Below are positions 1 through 10,183 of a stretch of 64,000 nucleotides of DNA, piece after piece. A program made the position numbers and the translations under genes. This DNA comes from Brevipalpus yothersi (lineage: Eukaryota; Arthropoda; Arachnida; Trombidiformes; Tenuipalpidae), in contig QZCP01000357.1 in assembly GCA_003956705.1 (NCBI GenBank), forward strand, positions 124,001-188,000, given 5' to 3'. The notes under the pieces are model-generated. The model was not told the DNA's origin, did no database searches, and saw nothing but the letters and a program-made list of their open reading frames with translations. Position 1 is the first letter of the stretch; every line of letters starts with the position of its first letter.

Positions 1-888
1 CTCACCAAGAGTATGTTTGGCTCTTTTCTCATCAATATTACTATTGATATCCGAATTTTCTCTCCTCAAATCTTTACTACCCGTACTTCGTGGCCAATCT
101 GACAAGAATTCATTATTTCTTGCCATTCTCAACGACTCTTCTCCGGACGAAGAGCGAGCTGCTACCAGTGAATGTGGATGCTGCTGCTGATGTTGATGTT
201 GCGGTTGATCAGTTGAGGAGCCAATCGATTCAAATACCCATCCTGAAGTGTGAAGATTTTCACAACTATTTGGCGGTGTTAAATTAAAAGTTAACTGTTG
301 AGTGGGTGACTTGATAGTCGAATTTATAGAATTTTGAGGTCCAATTGATGCATTTGCTGCTGCTGCCGCTGCTGCTGCAGCAGCATTTACAATGGAGCCA
401 GATAAAGTTGATGATTGACTGGCAATATAATTGATTGACAAATGACTCAATGACGAACCATGGCGTAAAGGTGATGTAAAAGGAGATAGTGTGGGCGAAA
501 TTGGATGTCCAGGCAAGTGATGATGATGATGATGGGAACGCAATGTCGGTGGGGATGAAGTGACTGGATGAGAAGAAGGAGAAGAGGAAGATGATTGGGT
601 TGGCTGTTGAGAAGAAATCATAAGACCCGTGGTGGACAATGGCGAGCTTGAGGTGAAAAAGCTTTGATCAACCATATCATAATTAAAATATGTTGGTCGA
701 CCAGTTGGCGGTGCGCTTGATGGTGGTGTTGGCACAAAAAAAGGGCTAGTCGGTGGTCCTGAACCGGTGGAAGAAACACCACCACTGTTTAGTACGTGGT
801 GATTGGCACAATGATTGTGAAAGAAGGCAGCAATATAGTTGGGATTCACATACGATGCGAGTGCTGAAGAGGATGGACGTCTTTCCAT
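1..888 (-). CDS. 5' part of a low-complexity, probably regulatory protein (partial at left edge)
   Basis: Reading the minus strand from an ATG at 886-888 gives 296 codons without a stop, running off the left edge. The start reads MERRPSSSALASYVNP. The protein is low in complexity: Ser/Thr/Pro-rich stretches, a six-His run (coded near 505-540), an eight-Ala run followed by two more Ala (near 355-390) and His/Gln repeats (near 175-200). Homopolymer runs of this kind are typical of arthropod developmental transcription factors, but no DNA-binding domain has been reached, so no family is named. The ATG is chosen because (TA)n and (GT)n microsatellite DNA lies directly upstream; the frame stays open through it, so an upstream exon joining here cannot be excluded. 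I am confident that it is coding and unsure of its identity. Confidence 0.6.
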   Translation of the reverse strand, partial: MERRPSSSALASYVNPNYIAAFFHNHCANHHVLNSGGVSSTGSGPPTSPFFVPTPPSSAPPTGRPTYFNYDMVDQSFFTSSSPLSTTGLMISSQQPTQSSSSSPSSHPVTSSPPTLRSHHHHHHLPGHPISPTLSPFTSPLRHGSSLSHLSINYIASQSSTLSGSIVNAAAAAAAAAANASIGPQNSINSTIKSPTQQLTFNLTPPNSCENLHTSGWVFESIGSSTDQPQHQHQQQHPHSLVAARSSSGEESLRMARNNEFLSDWPRSTGSKDLRRENSDINSNIDEKRAKHTLGE

Positions 889-898
889 TTGGAAACGT

Positions 899-966
899 AG
901 ATATATATATATACTTGAATAAATATATATATATATATGATATGATGTGTGAGTGTGTGTGTGTGT
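899..966. repeat. (TA)n then (GT)n microsatellite
   Basis: Alternating TA runs (about 899-938) are followed by a GT run (about 949-966), just upstream of the start of the left-edge gene on the minus strand. Small GA runs follow at about 1067-1100. Confidence 0.9.
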
Positions 967-1364
967 CTGCGTATGTTTATCAATCTATGGAACAAGAGCA
1001 AAATCAATCGTGGACGATTGGCAATATGAACGAGGCGAACGAGTTGATGTTGGCAAAATGTGTTCGAGAGAGAGACACATACACAGAGAGAGAGAGAGAA
1101 TGTCCAACAAATGCAAACGATGCAATTTGAATAATATAATCAATACATTTAAAAAGGCAGCCAAAGGTTTTATCAAATATAATACATACTATTTATGTAT
1201 GTGTTTAACAACAAGGAGGCAATTAGTAATTAGTGTGTGTGTAGTGTGTCCAAATGAACGAGTAACATTTAACAATAAACAACAGAGAAGAAGCAATGTG
1301 CCTCTCTCTCTCCTAACGTATGAGCCAAAATCACATCAGCAAGGCATACACACATGAACAAAGG

Positions 1365-1368
<4 letters not shown>

Positions 1369-1416
<48 letters not shown>

Positions 1417-1453
1417 AGCTCTTTGACGATGCTATTGCTAAACCCACTGACTG

Positions 1454-1494
<41 letters not shown>
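1369..1494. repeat. Two (GA)n tracts
   Basis: Pure GA dinucleotide runs at 1369-1415 and 1459-1494 are separated by about 43 nt of unique sequence. Confidence 0.95.
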
Positions 1495-1497
<3 letters not shown>

Positions 1498-2977
1498 TCC
1501 TGTGGGCTCTCCTCTCTCTTTCTTTCCTCTCTCTCTCTCCTTTAGCTGGTGCATTTGTGACTGGTAGCCCCCGTTCTTGTTCTAGCCCCAAGTCTTGAGA
1601 AGGCAGTCCTTCCAAGTTGGCCCGGGCAGGATGACCGAAAATGCAAGAAAGAGAGGAGAAAGAGAGAGGAGAGAGAGGATGACTTGACACTGGCCCAACT
1701 GTGTGGTGTGGGTCACAGTTCGAGAATTCTGTCCACTCACAGACAGTGACAATTGATTGGTGCACACATTTATGTGTCTCTCTCTCTTTCGCTATGTTTG
1801 CATACAGTGGGAAGAGAGAGAGAGAAAGACTGTCATGGGAATAAAATTTCAAGACGTCGCCGTTCATCTTCAATCTTTTTTCCTTTCTTCATCTCGACCC
1901 GTTGCGGTTGTGGCCTCACATAGATCAGAGAGAAAGAAGAGGGGCATAGAAAGTGGAGAGCTACAATGTGTGTATATATTTTGATCTCTCCCCTCCAAGT
2001 TCTCTCTCTCTCTCGCCATTTTGGCCTGGGCCACTTTCTTCTTTTTTTTGAGTGACTGGAAAAATGGGGATGTTCTCCTCTCTTTCTTAAATGAAGCCTG
2101 AAGAGCGAAAGAGAGAGAGAGGTGTGGGGTGAAAACATATGGGCTTTCTCTCTGGTCCCTATTGAATAACATTTTTTTCGTCTGGATAAGAATAAAGAGT
2201 AGCAGTAGTAAAAGTAGACGGACTTTTGCTTTCTCTGCATAGCTTCGATGGGCATCTCTCTCTCTCTCTCACGGTCCCACGGTCTTAAAAATTTTAACGG
2301 TCGTATGGTGACCGAGGAATGAATGTATGGAATCTCTCTGATCGATTGAGAAAATTTTTACTCACACACATTCAGGGTTTTGAATGGACCAGTGTCCATT
2401 CATGGCCACCCATTGTGTCCATTTGCCCTGTTTAGTATATGAGATAATTTTTTTGGAACATGGAACATTTGAAAAAATTCACTACCATGCCTCTTATGCT
2501 CTTTCGCTCTCTACAATGTAATGGTGTAGATTGTGCAAATCCTAACTGTTGGCTGGATCATTTTTGCACTCGGGTAGACAAGGGAAATTGATACAACATT
2601 CATCATCATCATGAAGGATAGAGTTTTCAAAACTCATCATTTAATACATTTTTGCATTACTCATGATGAGATAAAATTCTCTCCAACAGATCAATTCCAT
2701 TTTCAGTCACTGATTCATCGCTAAAATTATGTGCCCACCAAAATTTTTCCCAAAACTATTTCCTCCACAAATTGGTGTGAGGTGGAGAGATGCCATTCTA
2801 CTGTGAATAAACATACCAGTCCACAGGTGTATGCATTCTTCGATTTTCTTTCTTGCCTATTCGGAGAGGAGGCAAAAAGTTCAAAGCTCAAAGACTATCA
2901 GCCCTAATCAAACATACTTTTTGGGACAAACAATGGACATCTTTTACGCCAAGAAAATAAGCGAAACTAAGAAAGAT

Positions 2978-2980
<3 letters not shown>

Positions 2981-3022
<42 letters not shown>
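2981..3022. repeat. (GA)n tract
   Basis: An uninterrupted GA dinucleotide run of about 42 nt. Confidence 0.95.
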
Positions 3023-3025
<3 letters not shown>

Positions 3026-3496
3026 TTGGAAAAACTCAAATATACACATATTTTCTCAGGTCAAAATGAACGGAACAAATTGACTTTGTTTGAGAAAAAA
3101 TGTGTAAAAATTTTTCCCTCTCGTTTTCTTCTTGCACACCTGGTTACTCATTTCGTTGAAAAGACAATCTCCACAACAAACAATGAGAATGACCACTAGA
3201 AGAGGTCAATCCATGGATTGATCTTACACTCAATGCTGATGAGGTAAACTTTTTTTTTTGGAAACTTTTTCGGACAAAAAGTTGTTCTTAACTTAGAACT
3301 TTCCCAAAAAGTCAACTTTTTCGGGCGCGCTTTTACTTGATTTCAAATCCTCCAGATAACAGCACTCAATAAGGCAACCCAAAATCGGTAACAAGAATCA
3401 TTTTCGTTTGAAAATGAACGGACTTTTGTGTCCAAAGTTTGGTAACAATTAATTAATCAGTGATGAAGTTAATCATCGGTGATCATCTCTAATGAC

Positions 3497-4870
3497 ATGT
3501 ATAGAATATGGTAAGTAATGTGTGAATGGGGATAATGGAGATGAACTAATTGATTATGTTTCGCTATTTTTGTCAGTATGGTTTCCGATTTCTTTTATCC
3601 TAATAGTGGTGGAGTTGAGAGCCATATATTTCAACTTTCTCAATGTCTACTTAATTTTGGTCACAAAGTGGTCGTTCTTACCCATGCATATGGTGACCGG
3701 AAAGGTGTCCGATACATGTCAAATGGCCTGAAAGTTTATTATGCACCTTTTCTGGTGATGTACAATCAGTGCACTATGCCCACCTTATTTTGCTCTCTAC
3801 CGCTGGTGAGAAACATTTTGATTCGAGAACAAATCGATATAGTTCACAGTCATTCGGCCTTCTCAGCGATGGCAATTGAATCTCTTATTCATGGTAAAAT
3901 GTTGAATCTCAAAACGGTATTCACCGATCATTCCTTGTTTGGTTTTGCGGATGTTTCGGCAATTATTACCAATCAACTTCTCCGGATGTCACTTATTTTC
4001 GCCAATGCAGTCATATGTGTATCTCATGTTGGCAAAGAAAACACGGCACTTCGTGCTGGTGTTGTTCCGGAAAAGATATTCGTCATACCAAATGCAGTTG
4101 ATGCCGATATTTTTAAGCCTGATCTCGATAAAATCAAAAATACAAATCAACATCATCAAACTCAAATAACCATTCTAATTGTGAGCAGACTCGTTTATCG
4201 TAAAGGTATTGATTTGCTAGTGGAAGCAATACCAAAAATTTGTGATACATATGAGGATGTTAAATTTTTGATAGTTGGTGATGGACCGAAAAGAGTTAAT
4301 ATTGAACAGATGGTGGAAATTTATGGACTCCAAAATCGAGTCACCCTACTGGGAATGATTAAACACGAAAATATTCGCGATACTCTAGTCCAAGGAGATA
4401 TTTTTGTAAACTCTTCATTAACCGAAGCATTTTGTATGGCAATTATTGAGGCAGCCTCATGTGGTCTGCAAGTGGTATCTACCAATGTTGGAGGGATTCC
4501 TGAAGTTTTTCCGGACGATCGAATCATTTTGACTGAGCCAAATCGTGACTCTCTGATGGAAGGAATTTCTCTAGCCGTTCAAAGATTCAAGAATAAATCT
4601 GCTCCCAATCCAATTGAATCACACAATTGGGTTCGTGACCATTATCGATGGAAAAACATAGCGCAACGAACTCTAAAAGTGTATGATCGAGTTTTTCAAG
4701 AAGTCGATGAGCCCATCACTTCATCTCTCAACCGTCTCTGGAAACTTGGTTCCGTTTGTGATATTTTGATGTTATTTGTAATTTTGATAGAATTGCTCTC
4801 TTTTCGTTTGTGGTCTTTTTTAATGCCAAAAGAAAAGATTGACAAGGCTCCTGAATTGTCTTCTCATTGA
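3497..4870 (+). CDS. PIGA: PIG-A, GlcNAc-phosphatidylinositol transferase catalytic subunit
   Basis: This is the catalytic subunit of the ER complex that adds GlcNAc to phosphatidylinositol, the first step of GPI-anchor synthesis. The exons are 3497-3510 and 3577-4870, giving 435 aa, somewhat shorter than the human protein. The short first exon (MYRIC) rejoins at phase 2 to give ICMVSDFFYPNSGGVESH, which fits the conserved family start and decides the model. Further family motifs are the HSHSAFSAMAIE region, TDHSLFGFADVS, VSRLVYRKGIDLL and the GT4 EX7E motif in LTEAFCMAIIEAASCG (Glu about residues 287 and 295). A hydrophobic C-terminal segment (about 395-419) fits the ER membrane anchor. The exon coding for that segment recurs as broken copies at 8325 and 9987. 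The frame is intact and the copy looks functional. Confidence 0.95.
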
Positions 4871-4910
4871 AGAAAATGTATAAACTCAATGAAATGTGGG
4901 TCATCTCTGC

Positions 4911-5426
4911 TGTTGCATCTCTCGATTCAAAATTGTTCATCCAAAAGCGTTGTAAACACACCTCGGAATGCTTCACATGATGAACGCAGAAATACCATTT
5001 GAATCCAATCTCAGATAGTTTGTTGAGGAGTCCGAAGAGCTCAGACTTACTTCGATTAAGAGTTCCTATGCCAGATACATCCCACTTCGATGTACCCATT
5101 CGAAAAGCAATCGTTCTTGAGGTCTTCTCCATAAAACTACCACGTGAGAACCCGGATCGTTTGGAAAATTTGGATTGCAAAATATCTTTGACTGTTCGAA
5201 GCTTAAGTTCAGTGGCAGCAAGGGGTACGATTGGCGACTCATGTCTTTATTGAAAATCAGCATAGAATCCATTTTGGTATCTACTCCATACCGTGTGATC
5301 AATTTTTGGCTGTCCTCAGCTTTGGAATTAACATGTCCACCTACTGCTCGCTAACGAAAATGGAAAGCTGTGAGCGAATATCTGAGTTTTACAGATTTAT
5401 CACCGTTAACAGATGATACTCGTTAT
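4911..5426 (-). pseudogene. DNAJC16 fragment with internal deletions
   Basis: This is similar over its whole length to parts of the intact DNAJC16 gene further right. About 4911-5010 matches 10417-10518 (an intron plus the start of exon 8, so it is a DNA-level copy, not a retrocopy). About 5013-5170 matches 11386-11545 in exon 5. About 5171-5426 matches 11856-12117 in exon 4. The order and strand are kept, but the DNA between the matching blocks is gone, one junction lying at a shared ATTTGG. The splice donor corresponding to 10463-10468 has changed from GTGAGT to GTGTGT. No continuous frame remains. It sits tail-to-tail with PIG-A, as DNAJC16 does with the PIG-A remnant at 9987. Confidence 0.85.
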
Positions 5427-6730
5427 ACAATTTCTTTGCTTCTGTACAACGAAGTGTTCAGCATTTTCCTTCATGGTCTGCTCTGTAAAACGAGCCCAAT
5501 TCTTTTATTACCATGCTTAGGGAAAAAACTTCTATACATCTGCTTAGAAATATTATGAAAGTTGATCCAGATACCGTTGGATGGCTATTTCAAGTGCTCT
5601 GTTAGTTGCCCATGAAAATCCATAAGAAAAAAGTTCCCCAACATTTACAAAGGCGCCATTTAGTGCGCAGTATTAATTACGGTATTACACTTAGGAAAAA
5701 GTTTCGAATATACAAATTTGGGAAAGTTTCAGCCTATCAGGAGGGAACAGAGAAAGAAAGGAGAAAACAGGTCGAGATAAGCCTCAAGCAGGTCCTGATC
5801 TATTGGAGAACGGCCTCTTGTCTTGTTTCCCTTTCTCTCTCTTTTGTTTTCTATGAATCATCTCTTCTAGCTAACAAACTTTCTGTGAGTCACCTGTTCT
5901 TGAAAACAAGCTTTCTGTGACCTTCTAGATAAGAGATTTTCTATGAATCGGACCCCAACCCTCCCCAAGGACCATTGGCATTGTTGGGCCCCAAAAAGCT
6001 CCACCAGAGCAATAGATCACTTTCCAAGTTTTATTCAGTGTAGGTAGTGTAGGTAGTTCATTGGAGAAATTTTCATTTCGACGTTCTTCGTTCGGTTAAA
6101 TTTCCAAGTTGTGAGGAACTAATGCATGTAAAATTGTGACTTCTCGATTTACCTGGTCCGAAAAATTCAGTGAAATTCCATTGTGAATCTTCGGGTCAAA
6201 GTAACAAAGATCTGAGTCAATATTGCCTGAGTGCTCTCAATGCCCCAATAAATACTCGAGTTTGGCTCTTCTACAATGGCAAAGAGGTTGGCTGTGTGTT
6301 GATCGTCAAATCTATTGATCTGATTAGATCTATTTTTTCTCTCTTCTCCACCAGCTGGATAATTCATATAATTTGGTGTATTGTGCATTAAGGATCAACG
6401 ATCTCGTACAGATTTGGCTATCAAAAGAAAATAGTGATCCATAGAAAGCTGCTGTTCCAATTCACTCGACTGACAGTGGTAAACTTATAAGATTCATTCG
6501 GATCTACACTAGAGAACGCTGTTGGGTTTGAGAGGAGAAATTTCTCCTCTGTTTTTAAAAACAACAGTGTCGAACAATCATGAGCAAGCATCGAGCTTCA
6601 TGTTAGCTGAGAATGAAAAGTGTTCATAGATGATGTTGTATTGTGATCTATTGTGTGTTGTGTGAATTATTATTATTTTTCTTACAAGTTTTGAAAATCT
6701 TATTCATCGAAATTTTATCTATCATCATCA
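5427..6730. other. Intergenic, no gene recognised
   Basis: About 1.3 kb between the DNAJC16 remnant and TTD14. At about 5840-5955 there is a degenerate local repeat in which the units TTTTCTATGAATC and CTTTCTGTGA recur. The short open frames (for example 6170-6391 on either strand) show no family resemblance. Confidence 0.6.
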
Positions 6731-8288
6731 ATGCTGTACAAATTGGTTCTCACCGGTGGTCCGTGCAGCGGTAAGACCACCGGTCAAGCTCAATTGTCCA
6801 CTTTCTTCGAAAATCTTGGCTGGAAAGTGTATCGAGTTCCGGAGACCGCCACTACACTGTTTGGAGGTGGAATTCGATTTACTGAATTGGAAGAGTATGA
6901 AAGGGAAACCTTCCAAGAGAATCTGTTGAAAACTATGATGGCCATGGAGGAAACATTTTTCGATTTGGCTGAGACCTGTAAAAAGAATTGCTTAATCATC
7001 TGTGATCGTGGTACGATGGATGCTGCTGCGTATATGTCCGAAAGTGCGTATAAGAGAATACTTAAAACCAATTCGTGGAATACTGTTGAGCTGCGCGATA
7101 ATCGATACGATCAAGTTATCCATCTCGTAACCGCTGCTGTTGGCGCCGAAAAGTTTTACAATACGGAAGATAATCCATGTCGTTCCGAAGGCCTGGAGCA
7201 AGCAAGAAAATTGGATAAGCTCACCGCACAAGCATGGGTTGGCCATCCGTACATTGATTTTATAGATAATTCCACCAGCTTTGATGCTAAACTTAAACGC
7301 CTCATCTCGAGTGTTTGCAAGCGAATCGGTATCGACACAAGTGATAGACTAGGAAAGGGTAGCCAAAAATTGAAATTCTTAGTGAAATCAATGCCTCCCG
7401 ATGCTGTTTTTCCACCATATCAAGATTTTGAGGTGGTTCACGATTATCTTACCACTAGTAATCCCAAAATACAGTCAAGGCTGCGTAAAAGAGGTCAAAA
7501 TGGTATTTGGTCATATCAGTATACAACCCGTAGATGTGAGTCAGCCGAAGTGGTTGAGATCAGGAGGCAAATCATCCATAGAGACTATGTGGTAAGTATG
7601 CTTAAACTTATTCTCGGAGCAACAATTAGTTATTTGATATTCGAGGAAGTTGATTTTATCATCACTCTCTCACCCTCTCTTGCTTTCTCTTTCCCTCCCA
7701 TCGTTTACTTTCAAATGACTTTCTATCATCTCCTTCTTGAATTCCTCTCTCATTAATTGAATGGTCAATTTATCGATAACCTCTTTTCTTATAGAACTAC
7801 CTCACTCAGCGTGATGATTGCCATTACACCATCTACAAAACACGAAGGTGTTTTCTATGGGAGCATATATACTTTCAGATGGATATTTACAAAACTCCTT
7901 GTCATCCACGGTAAGTAGAATCATTATCAACTGATTTGCACACTAACTTATTGGAGAAAACATTTGATCATATAGAAATTTTGATGATGATTATGATTTT
8001 TTCCCTCCTTAATTCATATCTAGATGTAATGGACTCATTCTACTTGAAACCTACACCACCGCGAAAGGAGAAGATGTCATCGTGAAGCTACCTCCATTTC
8101 TCGAAGTTGTGAAGGAAGTAACAAGAGATCCATCATACTCTATGTACAATTTATCCTTGAAAGCTGAGTGGAGTACCTCTAATTTCCAAGAAGGTGCCCA
8201 AAATGTTACAAAAAACATCATCGATCCTAATGGCTACTCTCTCAACAATCCTGGTCTAATGAACAATCAACCGGGCATCAAGCTCTAG
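6731..8288 (+). CDS. Ttd14: TTD14-like GTP-binding protein
   Basis: In Drosophila the orthologue (TRPL translocation defect 14) binds GTP and phosphoinositide and is needed for light-dependent movement of the TRPL channel. Three exons, 6731-7591, 7795-7910 and 8024-8288, encode 413 aa. The N-terminus carries a P-loop ([11 protein letters not shown], residues 7-17) and a later Walker-B-like [12 protein letters not shown] (about residue 90). The C-terminal half is CYTH-like, with the conserved stretches [27 protein letters not shown] and the ending [11 protein letters not shown]. Joining the exons at these GT-AG sites restores the frame exactly; reading on past 7591 gives an unrelated hydrophobic tail, which is intron. 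The first ATG is used because the P-loop follows directly. The role here is inferred from the fly. Confidence 0.92.
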
Positions 8289-8324
8289 TGCTCTGGTATT
8301 CACTGCTGAATCAAAAAATGCACC

Positions 8325-8475
8325 CTCAACCGCCTCTGGAAACTTGGTTTCGTTTGTGATATTTCAATATCATTTGTAATTTTGATAGAATTATTTCTTT
8401 TCGTTTGTGGTCTTTTTTAATGCCGAAAGAAACGATTGACAAAGCTCCTGAATTGTCTTCTCATTGAAAAAAACG
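8325..8475 (+). pseudogene. PIG-A 3'-end fragment (second copy)
   Basis: About 150 nt match the last part of the PIG-A coding exon (4726-4875), starting at TCAACCG and running through the stop codon. It covers the C-terminal membrane segment only, with many substitutions and no upstream coding sequence. It lies 36 nt downstream of the TTD14 stop codon and probably sits in that gene's 3' untranslated region. Confidence 0.85.
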
Positions 8476-8489
8476 TATGAATTCTATGA

Positions 8490-8640
8490 CAAGTTTACTT
8501 CTTATTATAAGGCCAGTATTGAGTGCCATATCGCTAAGTGGTGCCTTCAAATAGGCGTGTAAGCCATTGTGGTAAACCATCGAGCAAATTATTTTCAAAA
8601 ACAATATCAAGGTCTAGGATCAGGGGTCGAGGTCGAATTC
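8490..8640 (-). pseudogene. DNAJC16 3'-end fragment
   Basis: This matches the last exon of DNAJC16 (about 10173-10325) on the minus strand, with shared blocks such as GGCCAGTATTGA and AAGCCATTGTGGTAAACCAT. It decays after about 8615. Together with the PIG-A remnant at 8325 it repeats the same tail-to-tail junction seen at 10150-10190. Confidence 0.85.
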
Positions 8641-8733
8641 TGGACCAATTTTCGAGTCACAACAAACAGTTTCTTTATTTAAAGAATTATAAATAGATCC
8701 TGAATTATATCAAGAACGAGAGAGAGCCAGAAG

Positions 8734-9916
8734 ATGGTAAGATACCTAATGAAATATATTCTAGTCTTGCCATTATTTTATGAATTGTTTTATGATTTTT
8801 TGTTCGATCTAAATTTTATCTTTATTCTTTTAGGTGGGCTTAGGTATGATAAGTGGTCTTGTCTCTGGTATGAGATCATATTGTAAGAAAATATGGAAAA
8901 GAATTTTAAGCCTATTTGGTTCTTCAACATCTCCAGCCTTCACTTCAGGCTATTCGTATGAGCGAATAGAAGCGATTGCAAAATATATAAAAAGTAAAAC
9001 AAAGATCATCCCAAAAGTTGGTATCATCTGTGGCTCTGGACTAGGTGGATTAGCATATCAGTTGGATAAAAAAGAGACCATCAAATATGAATCGATTCCA
9101 GACTTTCCTCGAAGTACAGGTAAGTGTTGAAACTTTTAAAACTTTTTGCTTTTCAGCAATCTGGTCATTTTGCTTCAACTTTTCAATCTTTTCAATCTAG
9201 TTGCTGGTCATGCAGGATGCTTAGTTTTCGGGTACATTGATCATGTACCAATTGTTTGCATGAAAGGTCGATTCCATTTCTACGAAGGGCATCCATTTTG
9301 GCTATGTGCTTTACCAGTTCGGGTGTTAAAGTTACTCGGCATCGAATTGATCATCGTGACAAACGCTGCTGGTGGACTGAATCCTTCATTCAAAGCAGGA
9401 GATATAATGGTCATAGATGATCATATCGGTTTTCCTGCCTTGACTGGAGAAAGTGCTCTCCGTGGTGAGAATGATGAAAGATGGGGACCACGATTTCCTG
9501 CGTTAACTGGTTCATATGATCTAGAACTTTGCAAAACAGTTTTAAGCAGCAGCAAAAAACTTGGAATAAGCAGTATTATGCAGAAAGGAGTGTACTTCAT
9601 GTCTGCTGGCCTTAGTTATGAAACTATCGCCGAAACTCGAATGATCCGAATGCTGGGTGCCGATGCCGTTGGAATGAGTACTGTTCATGAAGTGACTGTT
9701 GCTCGTCACACTGGTCTGCGAGTTCTTGGACTCTCTTTGATTACCAATATATGTATTATTGATCCTAACAATGAATGCCACACGAATCACGAAGAAGTTC
9801 TAGAAATGGCTAATATACGTGCCAAAGAAATGGAAAAACTAGTCCGAGATGTCATTCTAACAGTTTTCCCAAAGCACAAGCCTGACATTGAAAAGCTTGA
9901 TGAAAGTAAGAAATGA
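8734..9916 (+). CDS. Purine nucleoside phosphorylase, copy 1
   Basis: A trimeric-type PNP that splits (deoxy)inosine and (deoxy)guanosine with phosphate in purine salvage. The exons are 8734-8736 (only the ATG), 8834-9119 and 9201-9916; 334 aa. Motifs visible are VGIICGSGLGGLA (phosphate-binding loop), VAGHAG, MKGRFHFYEGH (equivalents of human Arg84 and His86), VTNAAGGLNPSF, MSTVHEV, SLITN (Asn243) and TNHEEVL (His257). The purine-site motif reads SAGLSYET, with Leu where trimeric PNPs and copy 2 have Pro. The N-terminal 45 residues are Lys-rich and not part of the usual domain. It is closely related to copy 2 at 17003. It lies between two broken PIG-A tails. The ATG-only first exon is supported by the same arrangement in copy 2. 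The fold is certain, the activity of this copy less so. Confidence 0.9.
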
Positions 9917-9986
9917 TTTACTTGGTTAATTCAAGTCAGTTTGAATATATGTTGGTCAGCCAAATTCCTATAGTGACTCAATCAAA

Positions 9987-10156
9987 AAGTCGATGAGCCA
10001 ATCACTTCATCTCTCAACCGTCTCCTAAAGCTTGGTTCCGTTTGTGATATTTCGATGTAATTCGTAATTTTAATAGAATTACTCTCTTTCCATTTGTGTT
10101 CTTTTTTAATGCCAAAAGAAAAGATTCACAAAGCTCCTGAATTGTCTTCTCATTGA
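9987..10156 (+). pseudogene. PIG-A 3'-end fragment (third copy)
   Basis: This matches PIG-A 4700-4870 from AAGTCGATGAG to the stop codon. In frame it reads VDEPITSSLNRLLKLGSV and then meets a premature TAA in the membrane segment, so it is not functional. Its relic stop codon (10154-10156) lies 27 nt from the stop codon of DNAJC16 on the other strand, which preserves the original convergent arrangement. Confidence 0.9.
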
Positions 10157-10183
10157 AAAAAACGTATAAATTCAATGACAAGT

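Larger units (their letters stand above)
889..3496. other. Intergenic region with microsatellites
   Basis: About 2.6 kb separate two divergently transcribed genes. It holds (GA)n tracts at 1369-1415, 1459-1494 and 2981-3022 and many short GA/CT runs between 1500 and 2270. Open frames here consist mostly of Arg-Glu or Ser-Leu repeats generated by the microsatellites and are not taken as genes. Around 3250-3330 there are several short complementary runs of the AACTTTTT/AAAAAGTT type that could pair. I see no RNA gene or mobile element. Confidence 0.7.

Noticed and set aside
1320..2255. Open frames of 75-180 codons on both strands rich in RERERE or SLSLSL
   Set aside because: They are translations of (GA)n/(TC)n microsatellites; the same happens at 2831-3199, 28369-28937, 46623-47026, 49474-49824 and 50319-51193.
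4728..5302. Minus-strand frames with DNAJC16-like peptides beside PIG-A
   Set aside because: They look like a gene but are separated pieces of DNAJC16 exons with deletions and an altered splice donor; annotated as a pseudogene fragment.
7592..7756. Hydrophobic extension of the TTD14 frame
   Set aside because: Starts at a GTAAGT donor; conserved TTD14 sequence resumes at 7795, so this is intron.
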